Program-made: the position numbers and the translations under genes
The notes under the pieces: model-generated
What the model was told of the DNA's origin: nothing
Seen by the model: only the letters and a program-made list of their open reading frames with translations
The model's database searches: none
Shown: positions 1 through 6,955 of the stretch, piece after piece
Numbering within the stretch: position 1 is the first letter of the stretch
Layout: each line of letters begins with the position of its first letter
Assembly (NCBI GenBank): GCA_026314275.1
Contig: CP111109.1
Coordinates: 2,728,001 to 2,792,000 of the forward strand
Direction of reading: 5' to 3'
DNA length: 64,000 bases
Origin: JAGOEY01 sp017997515
Lineage (GTDB): Bacteria > Pseudomonadota > Gammaproteobacteria > Burkholderiales > Burkholderiaceae_C

Positions 1-1
1 C

Positions 2-43
2 AGTTCTAGCCAAGGCCCAAGCCTTCGTGATTCCGACTCATAA
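2..43 (+). CDS. trbL: C-terminal tail of TrbL (partial)
   Basis: Frame 2 is open from the window edge and ends at TAA 41-43, 11 nt before trbF. The tail reads SSQGPSLRDSDS, a hydrophilic end of the kind TrbL has. trbL normally lies directly upstream of trbF in IncP/Tn4371-type transfer operons, so position is the main evidence. Only 13 codons are visible, so the call is tentative. Confidence 0.35.
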   Translation, partial: SSSQGPSLRDSDS

Positions 44-54
44 GGAGTACTCCC

Positions 55-759
55 ATGCGATTCAAACGACCGCAGGTGCGCTATGCCGACACGCCGCAGC
101 CTGCTACCCCTTACCAATCGGCCGCCCAGGTCTGGGACGAGCGCATCGGCTCGGCCCGTGTGCAGGCCAAGAACTGGCGCTTCATGGCCTTTGGTTGCCT
201 GACGCTGGCCGTGCTGATGGCGGGCGGCCTGGTCTGGCGCTCGGCGCAGTCCATCGTCACGCCTTACGTGATCGAAGTAGACAATGCCGGCCAGGTGCGC
301 GCCGTGGGCGAAGCCGCTACGCCGTACCAGCCCAGCGATGCCCAGGTGGCGTACCACCTGGGCCGTTTCATTGGCTTGGTGCGTGGGTTGTCCATCGACC
401 CCATCGTCGTGCGCCAGAACTGGCTGGATGCCTACGACTACACCACCGACAAGGGCGCCGTGGTGCTCAACGAGTACGCGCGGGTGAACGATCCGTTCTC
501 ACGCATCGGCAAGGAATCCGTGACGGTGCAGATCAGCAGCGTGACCCGTGCGAGCGACTCGTCTTTCAACGTGCGCTGGACGGAGACGCGCTTCGTGAAC
601 GGCGCACTGGACCGCACGGAACGTTGGAACGCCGTGGTGTCCACCGTGCTGCAAACCCCGCGCACGGAGCAGCGTGTGCGCAAGAACCCCCTGGGCATCT
701 ACGTCAATGGTCTGTCGTGGAGCCGCGAGTTGGAAGCGAACGAAGGAGCAAAACCATGA
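55..759 (+). CDS. trbF: Conjugal transfer protein TrbF (VirB8 family)
   Basis: A 234-residue inner-membrane assembly factor of the P-type type IV secretion system. VirB8/TrbF proteins nucleate the mating channel by linking the inner-membrane complex to the periplasmic core. The protein has a short cytoplasmic tail, one membrane segment at about residues 43-62, and a periplasmic domain with the TrbF-type stretch VTPYVIEVD just after it. An AAGGAG-like site precedes ATG 55. It overlaps trbG by 4 bases (ATGA), showing translational coupling. Length and neighbours fit the family well. Confidence 0.93.
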   Translation: MRFKRPQVRYADTPQPATPYQSAAQVWDERIGSARVQAKNWRFMAFGCLTLAVLMAGGLVWRSAQSIVTPYVIEVDNAGQVRAVGEAATPYQPSDAQVAYHLGRFIGLVRGLSIDPIVVRQNWLDAYDYTTDKGAVVLNEYARVNDPFSRIGKESVTVQISSVTRASDSSFNVRWTETRFVNGALDRTERWNAVVSTVLQTPRTEQRVRKNPLGIYVNGLSWSRELEANEGAKP

Positions 760-1757
760 ATGCACATTTCCGTAAGCCCGCTTTGCCGGTGATCCTGCTG
801 GCATCCACCGTCCTGTTCACGGGCTGCGCCACGCAGGGCAAGCCGCCGCCGTCCATCTCGCTCGATGAACCGGTGCAAGCGCAACCGCTGCCCGAAGCGC
901 CGAAGCCCGTGGAGGTGGTCAGCGTACCCGAGCCGCTGGCCTTGCCGGGGCAACTGATGCCGTTGTCCGGCACGGGGGACGCCAAACTTGCGCAAGAGCC
1001 TGCGGACGAGAAGGTGCGCGTATCACGCGCCAATGCCGAGGCGCGCATCGCACCCACGCGCGAGGGCTATGTGAACGCGATCCAGGTCTGGCCCTTCACC
1101 GATGGCGCGCTGTACCAGGTCTATGCGGCTGTGGGCCGCGTGACGGTGGTTGCCTTGCAACCCGGCGAAGAACTGGTGACGGTGGCTGCGGGCGATACCG
1201 TTCGCTGGATCGTGGGCGATACGTCCAGCGGTTCCGGCGCGGACTTGCGCGTCAATGTGATGGTGAAGCCGATCCGCTCGGGGTTGAAGACGAATCTGGT
1301 CATCACGACCAGCCGGCGTACCTACCTGCTGGAGCTGACCGCGACCGAGAAGGCATGGATGGCGTCGGTGTCCTGGGAGTATCCCAAGGACAAGATGCTG
1401 GCCTTGCAGCGCCAGGCACAGGCGGCCGGTGCGGCTGCGCCGGTCGATAGCGGCCTGTCGCTGGAGAAGATCCGCTTCCGCTATGCGGTCAGCGGCAGCA
1501 ATCCGCCGTGGAAGCCGCTGCGCGCTTTCGATGACGGCGAGAAGGTCTACATCCAGTTCCCGCCAGGTATTGCCCATGGCGAGCTGCCGCCGCTGTTTGT
1601 GATCGGCGCGCAGGGCGACGGGCAACTGGTGAACTACCGCTTCCGCCCGCCGTACTACATCGTGGATCGGCTGTTTGGTGCGGCCGAGTTGCGGCTGGGC
1701 GGGGACAATGGCGACGTGGTGCGGATTGAGCGCACGGATGGCGTAGGGAGGAATTGA
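756..1757 (+). CDS. trbG: Conjugal transfer protein TrbG (VirB9 family)
   Basis: A 333-residue periplasmic/outer-membrane-core component of the mating-pair apparatus. The start at 756 is chosen because it overlaps the trbF stop as ATGA, follows GGAG, and gives a lipoprotein signal with lipobox LFTGC (Cys24). VirB9/TrbG proteins join VirB10/TrbI in the outer-membrane ring. The C-terminal half (WEYPKDKM, then FRPPYYIVDRLF) has the beta-sandwich character of the family. The same frame stays open upstream to position 27, but that part is only trbF read out of frame. Confidence 0.93.
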   Translation: MNAHFRKPALPVILLASTVLFTGCATQGKPPPSISLDEPVQAQPLPEAPKPVEVVSVPEPLALPGQLMPLSGTGDAKLAQEPADEKVRVSRANAEARIAPTREGYVNAIQVWPFTDGALYQVYAAVGRVTVVALQPGEELVTVAAGDTVRWIVGDTSSGSGADLRVNVMVKPIRSGLKTNLVITTSRRTYLLELTATEKAWMASVSWEYPKDKMLALQRQAQAAGAAAPVDSGLSLEKIRFRYAVSGSNPPWKPLRAFDDGEKVYIQFPPGIAHGELPPLFVIGAQGDGQLVNYRFRPPYYIVDRLFGAAELRLGGDNGDVVRIERTDGVGRN

Positions 1758-1758
1758 C

Positions 1759-3021
1759 ATGGGCCAGGATGACACTCCCGACCTCGCCACGCCGCAGGCG
1801 GGCAAGGTGGCGCCCGATGCTGTGGCGCTGCGCGCGCAGCCGCGCCCGGTCACGCGCCTGAACCGGCGCACCTTGACCATCCTCACTGGCGGCCTGTCGA
1901 TCGCCGTGCTCGGCGCCACGATCTGGTCGCTGCAACCGCACCGGCGCGGTGCCAACGATCAGGCAGAGCTTTACAACGTCGATCGCGTGTCGAAGTCCGA
2001 GGGGCTGGATGGATTGCCTTCGGACTACTCCAAGCTGCCCAAGGTGCCCGAACTGGGGCCGCCGCTGCCGGGCGATCTCGGCCCGGCCATCGTGGCCTCG
2101 CAGCAGCCGATGGCGCCCACCTATGCGCCGCCGGGCCATGATCCCGAGGATGCCTTGCGCAAGGAGGCGGAAGCGGCGGCGGCTTCGTCGGTGTTCTTCC
2201 GCTCGGGCAAGCCGGGACAAGCCGCTGGTGCTATCGCGCAAGTGGCACCCGGTGCACCCAGCGCCATGGCGGCCTTTGACCCGCTGGCCGCCGGGCCAGC
2301 CTCGACCGGGGCCCAGCCAGCCGACCCGACCACGGTGCAGAACCGCCAGGAGCAGAAGGAGGCGTTCCTGAAAGGCGGTTCTACGGAAACCCGTAATTCC
2401 GGGAATCTGCAAATGCCGGCCTCGCCGTACCAGGTCATGGCGGGGACGGTGATCGCGGCGGCGCTGGTGACGGGCATCAAGTCGGACTTGCCGGGCGACG
2501 TGATCGCCACGGTGACGGAGCCGGTCTATGACACGGCCACGGGCAAGTTCCTGCTGATCCCGCAGGGCTCGCGCATCCTGGGCCGCTACAACAGCCAGGT
2601 GAGCTATGGGCAGAGCCGGGTGCAAATGGTGTGGCACCGGATCATCCTGCCGGACACGTCTTCGCTGACGCTCGACAACCTCGTGGGCACCGATCCCGCC
2701 GGCTATGCCGGTGTGGAGGACGAGGTAGACCGGCACTGGGGCCGCATCCTGGCCGGGGCGGCATTGACCACGCTGTTGGGCGTGGGGGCCGAACTGGCCG
2801 CGCCGGAGAACCGGCAGGACGGCAACCGCATCATCATCGCCGGGCGCGACAGTGCCCAGGACAGCATCAATCAGGTCGGGCAGGAGATGACTCGGCGCAA
2901 CATGAACGTCCAGCCGACGCTGACGGCGCGGCCGGGGTTGTCGGTGCGGATCGTCGCCAACCGCGACTTACGGCTCCGTCCTTACCAGCCCATGTTCTAT
3001 CAGAGGGGAACTACGCGATGA
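1759..3021 (+). CDS. trbI: Conjugal transfer protein TrbI (VirB10 family)
   Basis: A 420-residue VirB10-like scaffold spanning from inner to outer membrane in the mating channel. A cytoplasmic N-terminus is followed by one membrane segment at about residues 38-55, a Pro/Ala-rich periplasmic linker, and the conserved VirB10 barrel region (QVMAGTVIAAALVTG, then GDVIATVTEPVYD and IPQGSRILGRYNSQV). It starts one base after the trbG stop and overlaps the next gene by 4 bases. In Tn4371-like elements trbI sits near the right end, which matches the switch to other DNA soon after. Confidence 0.95.
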   Translation: MGQDDTPDLATPQAGKVAPDAVALRAQPRPVTRLNRRTLTILTGGLSIAVLGATIWSLQPHRRGANDQAELYNVDRVSKSEGLDGLPSDYSKLPKVPELGPPLPGDLGPAIVASQQPMAPTYAPPGHDPEDALRKEAEAAAASSVFFRSGKPGQAAGAIAQVAPGAPSAMAAFDPLAAGPASTGAQPADPTTVQNRQEQKEAFLKGGSTETRNSGNLQMPASPYQVMAGTVIAAALVTGIKSDLPGDVIATVTEPVYDTATGKFLLIPQGSRILGRYNSQVSYGQSRVQMVWHRIILPDTSSLTLDNLVGTDPAGYAGVEDEVDRHWGRILAGAALTTLLGVGAELAAPENRQDGNRIIIAGRDSAQDSINQVGQEMTRRNMNVQPTLTARPGLSVRIVANRDLRLRPYQPMFYQRGTTR

Positions 3022-3251
3022 GTACGACAAAAAAACTCCGCCTCGGGCCGCTGCCGAAACTTGAATCCACCAAGCTGACCTTTGCATGCCCGGTCAGCTT
3101 GAAAGCCGACCTCGACCAGTACGCTGCGCTTCACGCACAAGCGTATGGCGAGGCTGTGGATGCGGTGACGCTGATTCCGCACATGCTGGAAGCGTTCATG
3201 ACGGGGGATCGGGGATTCGCCAAGGCAACTCGCGCAAAAGCGGCTGGTTGA
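3018..3251 (+). CDS. DUF2274 family protein after trbI
   Basis: A 77-residue basic N-terminus protein translated from ATG 3018, which overlaps the trbI stop (ATGA). It contains KLTFACPVSLKADLDQYAALH and a C-terminal helix, resembling small DNA-binding or CopG-like proteins. A DUF2274 gene commonly follows trbI in Tn4371-like and related conjugative elements, and position plus the first half of the sequence support that family. Function is unknown. It is the last element gene before the tRNA. Confidence 0.8.
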   Translation: MSTTKKLRLGPLPKLESTKLTFACPVSLKADLDQYAALHAQAYGEAVDAVTLIPHMLEAFMTGDRGFAKATRAKAAG

Positions 3252-3267
3252 GGCGAATTGCGGCGAT

Positions 3268-3298
3268 TGTGCATTTTTGTATTTCAGTATGCGATAAT
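3268..3298 (+). promoter_or_regulatory. Candidate sigma-70 promoter of the intron-bearing tRNA-Ile
   Basis: A GATAAT -10 at 3293-3298 lies 10 nt before the tRNA 5' end (3309). A weak -35 TTGTGC at 3268-3273 is 19 nt upstream of it. The segment is also where the conjugative element must end, so the tRNA promoter may derive from the element junction. Confidence 0.4.
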
Positions 3299-3342
3299 CA
3301 AAAGCTGTGGGCCGTTAGCTCAGTTGGTTAGAGCAGAGGACT

Positions 3343-3594
3343 TAACGGGAAGATTCCTGCCCCATGGCGTTGCCAAGGAACGGAAGCATCCTATTGGGTT
3401 GCTCAAGGTAAGTTCACTCTGCCTTGAAGTAGAACTTCTCAAATTCGGTGAACGCTAAGGCGCTGATGCGCTATGCCAACGCCGAGCGAAGCCTTAATCA
3501 CAAGGAACGTGTAGAGACTCGACGGGAAGGCCGAAAGGCAAGACAGAGTCCAGACCACGAACCGGAAACGGGCGGCGAAAGCCGAAGTGGTAAG
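3343..3594 (+). ncRNA. Group I intron (small, Azoarcus-like, IC3 type) in the tRNA-Ile anticodon loop
   Basis: A 252-nt self-splicing intron between U33 and C34. It follows the exon U (3342) and ends in the terminal G (3594). The likely guide GGU at 3407-3409 pairs with exon ACU, giving the U-G pair at the 5' splice site. P2 is AAGTTCACT 3410-3418 with AGT-A-GAACTT 3428-3437. P4 is TCGGTG 3445-3450 with CGCCGA 3480-3485. P5 is GCGC/GCGC at 3460-3471, P6 CCTT/AAGG at 3492-3505, and P7 GACTC 3516-3520 with GAGTC 3546-3550. P9 is CGGC-GAAA-GCCG at 3573-3584. The core strings AAATTCGGTGAA and GTGTAGAGACT match the Azoarcus tRNA-Ile intron as I remember it. No endonuclease gene is inside. Confidence 0.9.
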
Positions 3595-3637
3595 CATAAT
3601 CCTTTGGTCGTTGGTTCAAGTCCAACACGGCCTACCA
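3595..3637 (+). repeat. tRNA-Ile 3' sequence, att copy 1 (3' exon of the intact gene)
   Basis: CATAATCCTTTGGTC followed by T arm GTTGG/CCAAC and acceptor ACGGCCT-ACCA. It matches copy 2 (4757-4802) in 42 of 43 positions; the one difference is ACGG versus ACGC in the acceptor. It is preceded by intron sequence (TAAG), not by ACT as in copies 2 and 3. Confidence 0.85.
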
Positions 3638-3650
3638 CTCAATTTGCACT

Positions 3651-4643
3651 ATGTCGTTGGTACCGTTCCAAGCTGCCGATGACATCGGCGACCGTTTCCT
3701 GAGCCTGCTGCAGCGAAATGGCATTCAGCCGCCAATTGGCTCCAGTCTGGAGGATGAACTTCTTTCCCTCACCCAGTTGGTGGCGGTGATGAAGGATCCG
3801 TCGCTCACCTCGGGGCCTGGTCAAGTTGACATTCTGCGCAGCGCGGCAGGTCTTCACGATCTTGTAGCGAAGGTTCTTACGGTCGAACCTCTTCCCGAAT
3901 TTTCAACCTTCCTACCGCACTTGCGTTTGATCGGTGAAACCAAGGTGCGGGCGGCCTCGCTGGCTCAGAACGCATCTAGCAGTACTCATGACGACACCGC
4001 GCGCAAGCTCGCGGAACTCTACATTGGTAGCTTGGCCGTGCACGTCGGCATCGACGTTGCCTTGGACTCACCGACCAACGCAAAGGGTGACAACCCGGAC
4101 GTCATGTTTACGCTTCAGGAGTGCGACCAGACCAAGCCACCGCAGCGTTGGGCGCTTGCAATCAAGACGATCTCATCGACGCAGGGACAGACCATCTTCG
4201 AGCGCATCAAGGAAGCTGCTGAACAGATCGACGCCCCTAAGTGCTTGGCCGAGCGCGGTATGGTCGTCATCAACGCCAAGAGCGCTCTGGATCATGACGC
4301 TCTTTGGAATCCTGCCTTTGCCGATCTTGGGAGCGCCATGAAGGCACTCAGCGATCAGCTTGACTGGCTGATCGACAGCGCAGAGAAGGATCGGCCGCAG
4401 ATCGAATGGGACGATCTTTTCACACGCAAAGTGGTGCGGCCCGTTCTCTTTTTAGGGCAGAGCTTGGTCCGCCTGCCGACGCATGCCGGTTCGCACACAC
4501 CGACTTCCTTGAAGATGCTCAAGGCGTACGGCGCGAACGGATCGCTTGACCCTGTTGGTCGTGAGTTGGCCCACCAGATGAACCACTGGATGCAAACGAT
4601 CCTCCTTGGCATTCCGGGTGGGGCTGGATACCCTCCACGCTGA
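3651..4643 (+). CDS. Unknown protein, sole gene of a tRNA-bounded mini-island
   Basis: A 330-residue soluble protein with no signal peptide or membrane segment. I do not recognise the family. ATG 3651 lies only 13 nt after the tRNA CCA with no clear Shine-Dalgarno, so it may be read from the tRNA promoter or start later. The central part, GDNPDVMFTL followed about 20 residues later by WALAIKTISS, recalls the beta-strand pair of PD-(D/E)XK nucleases, but the usual Glu is Ala (AIK instead of EXK). Any nuclease activity is therefore doubtful. A long Leu-rich helical N-terminus precedes it. Isolated unknown genes between tRNA att repeats are often defence or fitness cargo; that role is inference. 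Confidence 0.75.
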   Translation: MSLVPFQAADDIGDRFLSLLQRNGIQPPIGSSLEDELLSLTQLVAVMKDPSLTSGPGQVDILRSAAGLHDLVAKVLTVEPLPEFSTFLPHLRLIGETKVRAASLAQNASSSTHDDTARKLAELYIGSLAVHVGIDVALDSPTNAKGDNPDVMFTLQECDQTKPPQRWALAIKTISSTQGQTIFERIKEAAEQIDAPKCLAERGMVVINAKSALDHDALWNPAFADLGSAMKALSDQLDWLIDSAEKDRPQIEWDDLFTRKVVRPVLFLGQSLVRLPTHAGSHTPTSLKMLKAYGANGSLDPVGRELAHQMNHWMQTILLGIPGGAGYPPR

Positions 4644-4675
4644 TCCTGCAGGGATCGGGCTTGCAGAGTGAGGGG

Positions 4676-4697
4676 CTGTAGCCTAGATGTAGCCTAG
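4676..4697 (+). repeat. Arm-type GTAGCCTA repeats left of att copy 2
   Basis: Two direct copies, GTAGCCTA at 4678-4685 and ATGTAGCCTA at 4687-4696, lie 60-80 nt before att copy 2. The same ATGTAGCC core recurs right of att copy 2 and left of att copy 3. Short direct repeats around a core site are typical arm sites of tyrosine integrases. Confidence 0.5.
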
Positions 4698-4756
4698 GAT
4701 GAGGCCAATTCTTATAAGTTGTTGTCAGGCAAAAAGAATTTTCTTATTGACAGATC

Positions 4757-4802
4757 ACTCATAATCCTTTGGTCGTTGGTTCAAGTCCAACACGCCCTAC
4801 CA
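4757..4802 (+). repeat. tRNA-Ile 3' fragment, att copy 2
   Basis: ACTCATAATCCTTTGGTC, then T arm GTTGG/CCAAC and acceptor ACGCCCT-ACCA, with no tRNA 5' half upstream. It reads ACT-CATAA, the intronless anticodon-loop junction. It shares the first 18 nt and the last 11 nt with copy 3 and differs in the T stem. It bounds the mini-island on its right and the satellite island on its left. Confidence 0.85.
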
Positions 4803-4817
4803 AGTAGATAAAGAAAA

Positions 4818-4848
4818 CCCTGCTATCAATACGGTAGCGGGGTTTTTT
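4818..4848 (+). terminator. Rho-independent terminator after att copy 2
   Basis: CCCTGCTA (4818-4825) pairs with TAGCGGGG (4835-4842, one G-T pair) and is followed by TTTTTT. It would stop transcription coming through the tRNA-Ile end. Confidence 0.6.
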
Positions 4849-4860
4849 GTTTGTGTGGTC

Positions 4861-4919
4861 ATGTAGCCACCATGTAGCCAGCAGTACGGTGTTTTGTACC
4901 GTAGCCCGTGTGTAGCCAC
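4861..4919 (+). repeat. Arm-type ATGTAGCCA repeats at the left end of the satellite island
   Basis: ATGTAGCCA occurs at 4861-4869 and 4872-4880, with further GTAGCC copies at 4901-4906 and TGTAGCCAC at 4911-4919. The pair is identical to the pair at 12907-12926 beside the integrase gene, consistent with integrase arm sites at both ends of one element. Confidence 0.6.
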
Positions 4920-4934
4920 TGCGCGCCAGACAAG

Positions 4935-4959
4935 AGAAAAGCCCCCACGGCGGGGGCTT
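4935..4959 (-). terminator. Terminator of the satellite minus-strand operon
   Basis: On the minus strand AAGCCCCC (4959-4952), a 5-nt loop and GGGGGCTT (4946-4939) form an 8-bp stem followed by TTCTC. It lies 60 nt beyond the last minus-strand gene (ends 5022). Confidence 0.7.
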
Positions 4960-5021
4960 CGTAACTTCGGCATTTCAAATCCGGAAGGGTGCAACCTCAA
5001 GTTGCAACCCCTTGAACGGGG

Positions 5022-5243
5022 TCAGCACTTGCAGGTGTGAAAGTAGGGCAGCAGAGCCTTTGCCGCACTCATGCGAAGTCGCAGCGGTGCCCCTGGGTGA
5101 TTCATCAGTGCCAGCAGCCATTGCAGCGGGTCGCTTGTCTCAGGCAGGCCATGTATCAGGCGGGGTCGGTTGCGGCTGCCTAGCGGCCTTCCAGCGCCTT
5201 TGCGGCGGCCTCCCCAGCCGGTCGAACTTGATTGTTTTTCCAT
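5022..5243 (-). CDS. Small terminase-like DNA-packaging protein
   Basis: A 73-residue protein starting at ATG 5243. The open frame extends to 5339, but that would overlap the upstream gene. It has a basic N-terminus with GGRRKGAGRPLGSRN, followed by the helix DPLQWLLALMNHPGAPLRLR and AAKALLPYFH near the end. The Gly-Arg-Pro basic patch plus DPL...M..AAK..LPY.H is typical of small phage proteins annotated as terminase small subunit or packaging regulator. It is the last gene of the operon, and a second small-terminase-like protein (5499-5924) lies two genes upstream. Function is inferred from motif and position only. Confidence 0.55.
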   Translation of the reverse strand: MEKQSSSTGWGGRRKGAGRPLGSRNRPRLIHGLPETSDPLQWLLALMNHPGAPLRLRMSAAKALLPYFHTCKC

Positions 5244-5319
5244 GCCCGATTTTTTCTGCGAATGGGAAGCAGTGGGGTGTCCGGCCTCGGCAAGCTCTAG
5301 ACTTTGAATGCCCCCCACC

Positions 5320-5502
5320 CTACGGCACAAGCTCATCAATCCGCGCCTCTAGCTGGGCAATGTGCGCCTCCATGCAATCCATGCGGGCCTGCAACGCTGC
5401 AATGTCATAGCGCGTCACCTGCTCGAACTGTTCGCGCTTGGGTTCCATGTGCCTCAAGTAGCGCATAACCCCGTCTAGGTTCTGCTCGGGTGTCCGGCTC
5501 AT
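5320..5502 (-). CDS. Short coiled-coil protein of the satellite operon
   Basis: A 60-residue acidic/helical protein. Residues about 30-58 (ALQARMDCMEAHIAQLEARI) have heptad-like spacing for a coiled coil. Its start overlaps the stop of the terminase gene by 4 bases (5499-5502), so it is translationally coupled. No family recognised. A role as a partner of the small terminase is possible from coupling alone. Confidence 0.6.
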   Translation of the reverse strand: MSRTPEQNLDGVMRYLRHMEPKREQFEQVTRYDIAALQARMDCMEAHIAQLEARIDELVP

Positions 5503-5924
5503 GAGAAATACTCTGCCATTTCGGGGTCACTTTCCCACGGCTTCAACCCGCTGTGCAGGGCCTTTTTCAGCCCCGCACTTTCTGGCCTTGTCGTGGCGCT
5601 CTTGCACAATCGCAGCTTGCCCGATAGCGCGGCCATTGTTCCCGCGTACTGGTTCGATAGCTTCGCAGCGGGGTTAATCGCGCCATCGCTCGTGATAGGC
5701 CCGTCACGCAGCACCAGGGCATCGCAAAGCCTCTTTTGATGGTCTGCCATAACCAGCGCTTCAAGTAGCACCATGTCGCCGGTCGAAAAGTAGCTCGCAT
5801 CCAGTCCGGCGCAGATTGAAACCCACAGCGCAGCAGCACCAGGGGGCAGGCCATCGGGCGGGGGCGGGCGCTTTGTGTCGAATATGGTCGGTGTTGCCAG
5901 TGCGGCGGCGGATTTTCTGGGCAT
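5499..5924 (-). CDS. Phage terminase small subunit, P27 family
   Basis: A 141-residue protein with the P27-type pattern: Pro-rich start, then LPPGAAALWVSICAGL, ST-GDMVLLEALVMADHQKRL, a short beta turn (GPITSDGAINPAAKL) and a C-terminal helix LSGKLRLCKSATTR. Small subunits recognise packaging sites and load the large terminase. In phage satellites a lone small subunit redirects helper capsids to package satellite DNA, and no large subunit is present here, which fits. ATG 5924 is preceded by AGGAATCACC. Confidence 0.8.
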   Translation of the reverse strand: MPRKSAAALATPTIFDTKRPPPPDGLPPGAAALWVSICAGLDASYFSTGDMVLLEALVMADHQKRLCDALVLRDGPITSDGAINPAAKLSNQYAGTMAALSGKLRLCKSATTRPESAGLKKALHSGLKPWESDPEMAEYFS

Positions 5925-5984
5925 GGTGATTCCTCAAAAATACAGGCTTTTGAACGTAGCTTGAACTTGCCGGTTTCCAGTGGT

Positions 5985-6010
5985 GGGGGGTAAGGTTTTG
6001 GCGTACCCCC
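5985..6010 (-). other. Intergenic hairpin
   Basis: GGGGGTA pairs with TACCCCC around an 11-nt loop in the 96-nt gap between the 6021-6722 and 5499-5924 genes. It lacks a strong T run, so it may be a processing or attenuating hairpin rather than a full terminator. Confidence 0.35.
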
Positions 6011-6020
6011 TCAACAGCAG

Positions 6021-6722
6021 TTAGCCGATAAGCTCCCCCTCTCCTGGGTGGCTCAGACGCGCGGCAGGCTTCGGCACTCGCCTTGGTGCGGCGGCAGCTT
6101 CACGGGCGGCTTGCTTTTCGTAAACCTCAACGGGCAGGGCCTTGGCTCCGATGTAGTCGGCAGCATCCCGTGCCCAAGATTGGGCATACCCACCATCAAC
6201 ATCGTGTGTGTCGAAGTAGTCCTCACCACGCGGCAGAAAGGCCATTGCCGGTAACAGCGTGCTGCTGTAGCCCTCCGCCTCGATAGTGGCGCGCAACTCC
6301 TGTTCATCCCTGTTCGCGGCGTGCATCTCCTCGACTGCCAGCACAACACGCGCCACCCGTGCAACATGCTCGCCCACAGCATCGCGACACACCCGGCGCG
6401 AATGTTCGCCACGGATGCGCAGCACCTCGCGCTGCTGCAACTCAATCGCCCGGCGCAACGCTTCAATCTTGCGCGCAGTCTCGGTGATTCGCTTGCTCAA
6501 ATTGTCTTGCAGGGCAACGCCAGAAAGCAGCCTATCGGCAAGCTCAATCGCGTTTGGCTCAAAGTCTTTGACATCGTGCGCAACGCGCTCGCTGTCCAAA
6601 TCGTCAGCCAGTTGCCGGGCATCGGTCAGGGCTTCGCGGTAGCTGTCCAGCTTTGCAACGGCTTCGCGGTAGTCGGCATGGGCGGTGATATTTTTGATTG
6701 CTTGCATGATGTTTCGATTCAA
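6021..6722 (-). CDS. Unknown helical protein of the satellite
   Basis: A 233-residue protein; an internal start at ATG 6707 (MQAIKNITAH) is also possible. It is strongly helical with Arg/Glu-rich stretches (residues about 15-130) suggesting a coiled coil, then a less regular region with YFDTHDVDGGYAQSW and an Ala/Pro-rich basic tail. No signal peptide or membrane segment. It overlaps the upstream 62-residue gene by 4 bases. Family not recognised; the position between replication and packaging genes is the only clue. Confidence 0.7.
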   Translation of the reverse strand: MNRNIMQAIKNITAHADYREAVAKLDSYREALTDARQLADDLDSERVAHDVKDFEPNAIELADRLLSGVALQDNLSKRITETARKIEALRRAIELQQREVLRIRGEHSRRVCRDAVGEHVARVARVVLAVEEMHAANRDEQELRATIEAEGYSSTLLPAMAFLPRGEDYFDTHDVDGGYAQSWARDAADYIGAKALPVEVYEKQAAREAAAAPRRVPKPAARLSHPGEGELIG

Positions 6723-6907
6723 AGTGAAGGGTTCATACGGCGGGCCAGAATTAGCACGGCCTCGCGTTGGTGGCTGTTCAGGTTGCGGGGCATCGCGCCA
6801 TAGGTCGCAACGCCTCTTGCCAGTTGCGCAAGTTGCGCGGCTTCAAGCTTCGCCAGTGCTGCGGCCACTGCGGGGGGCGGTTGTTGCCCGGATGATTTTT
6901 GGTACAT
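6719..6907 (-). CDS. Small unknown protein of the satellite
   Basis: 62 residues with Ala/Leu-rich helix (AAALAKLEAAQLAQLARGV) and a basic C-terminus (HQREAVLILARRMNPSL). Coupled by a 4-base overlap to the following gene and preceded by a short gap after the nuclease gene. No recognisable domain. Confidence 0.55.
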   Translation of the reverse strand: MYQKSSGQQPPPAVAAALAKLEAAQLAQLARGVATYGAMPRNLNSHQREAVLILARRMNPSL

Positions 6908-6955
6908 GGTTGTCTTTCAAAGTTGGTGAATGAATGGCTGGGTTGCGGCGGCCTG

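Larger units (their letters stand above)
1..3300 (+). mobile_element. Right end of a Tn4371/IncP-type integrative conjugative element
   Basis: trbF-trbG-trbI-DUF2274 in tight coupling is the end of a P-type mating-pair operon. In Tn4371-like elements these genes lie next to the right attachment end. The exact boundary is not determined. It must lie between the DUF2274 stop (3251) and the tRNA start (3309), where there is a TTTTTGT stretch at 3274-3280. The integrase and left end are outside the window. Confidence 0.6.
3309..3637 (+). tRNA. ileX: tRNA-Ile(CAU) interrupted by a group I intron
   Basis: The 5' exon (3309-3342) has acceptor GGGCCGT, D arm GCTC/GAGC and anticodon 5' strand GAGGA followed by CT. 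The 3' exon (3595-3637) starts CATAA, then TCCTT, variable TGGTC, T arm GTTGG/CCAAC, acceptor ACGGCCT, A and encoded CCA. Joining 3342 to 3595 gives a standard 77-nt cloverleaf with loop CUCAUAA. The CAU anticodon is that of elongator tRNA-Ile, whose C34 becomes lysidine through TilS, rather than initiator Met, because the acceptor closes with a G-U pair and the D loop is elongator-like. Acceptor strands of the two exons pair fully, so the gene looks functional after splicing. Confidence 0.9.

Noticed and set aside
27..755. Long open frame upstream of trbG running into it as one 576-residue protein
   Set aside because: The first part is trbF read out of frame (Arg/Pro/His-rich). trbG starts at 756 with ATGA coupling and a lipoprotein signal.
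1489..2736. 415-residue minus-strand frame over trbG/trbI
   Set aside because: Antisense shadow with His/Arg-rich composition, typical of high-GC DNA; trbI is well supported.
3274..3280. TTTTTGT as the exact att end of the conjugative element
   Set aside because: Too short to decide without the left end; noted only as a possible boundary.
4757..4802. A second complete tRNA-Ile gene
   Set aside because: No D arm or acceptor 5' strand upstream; only the 3' half is present.
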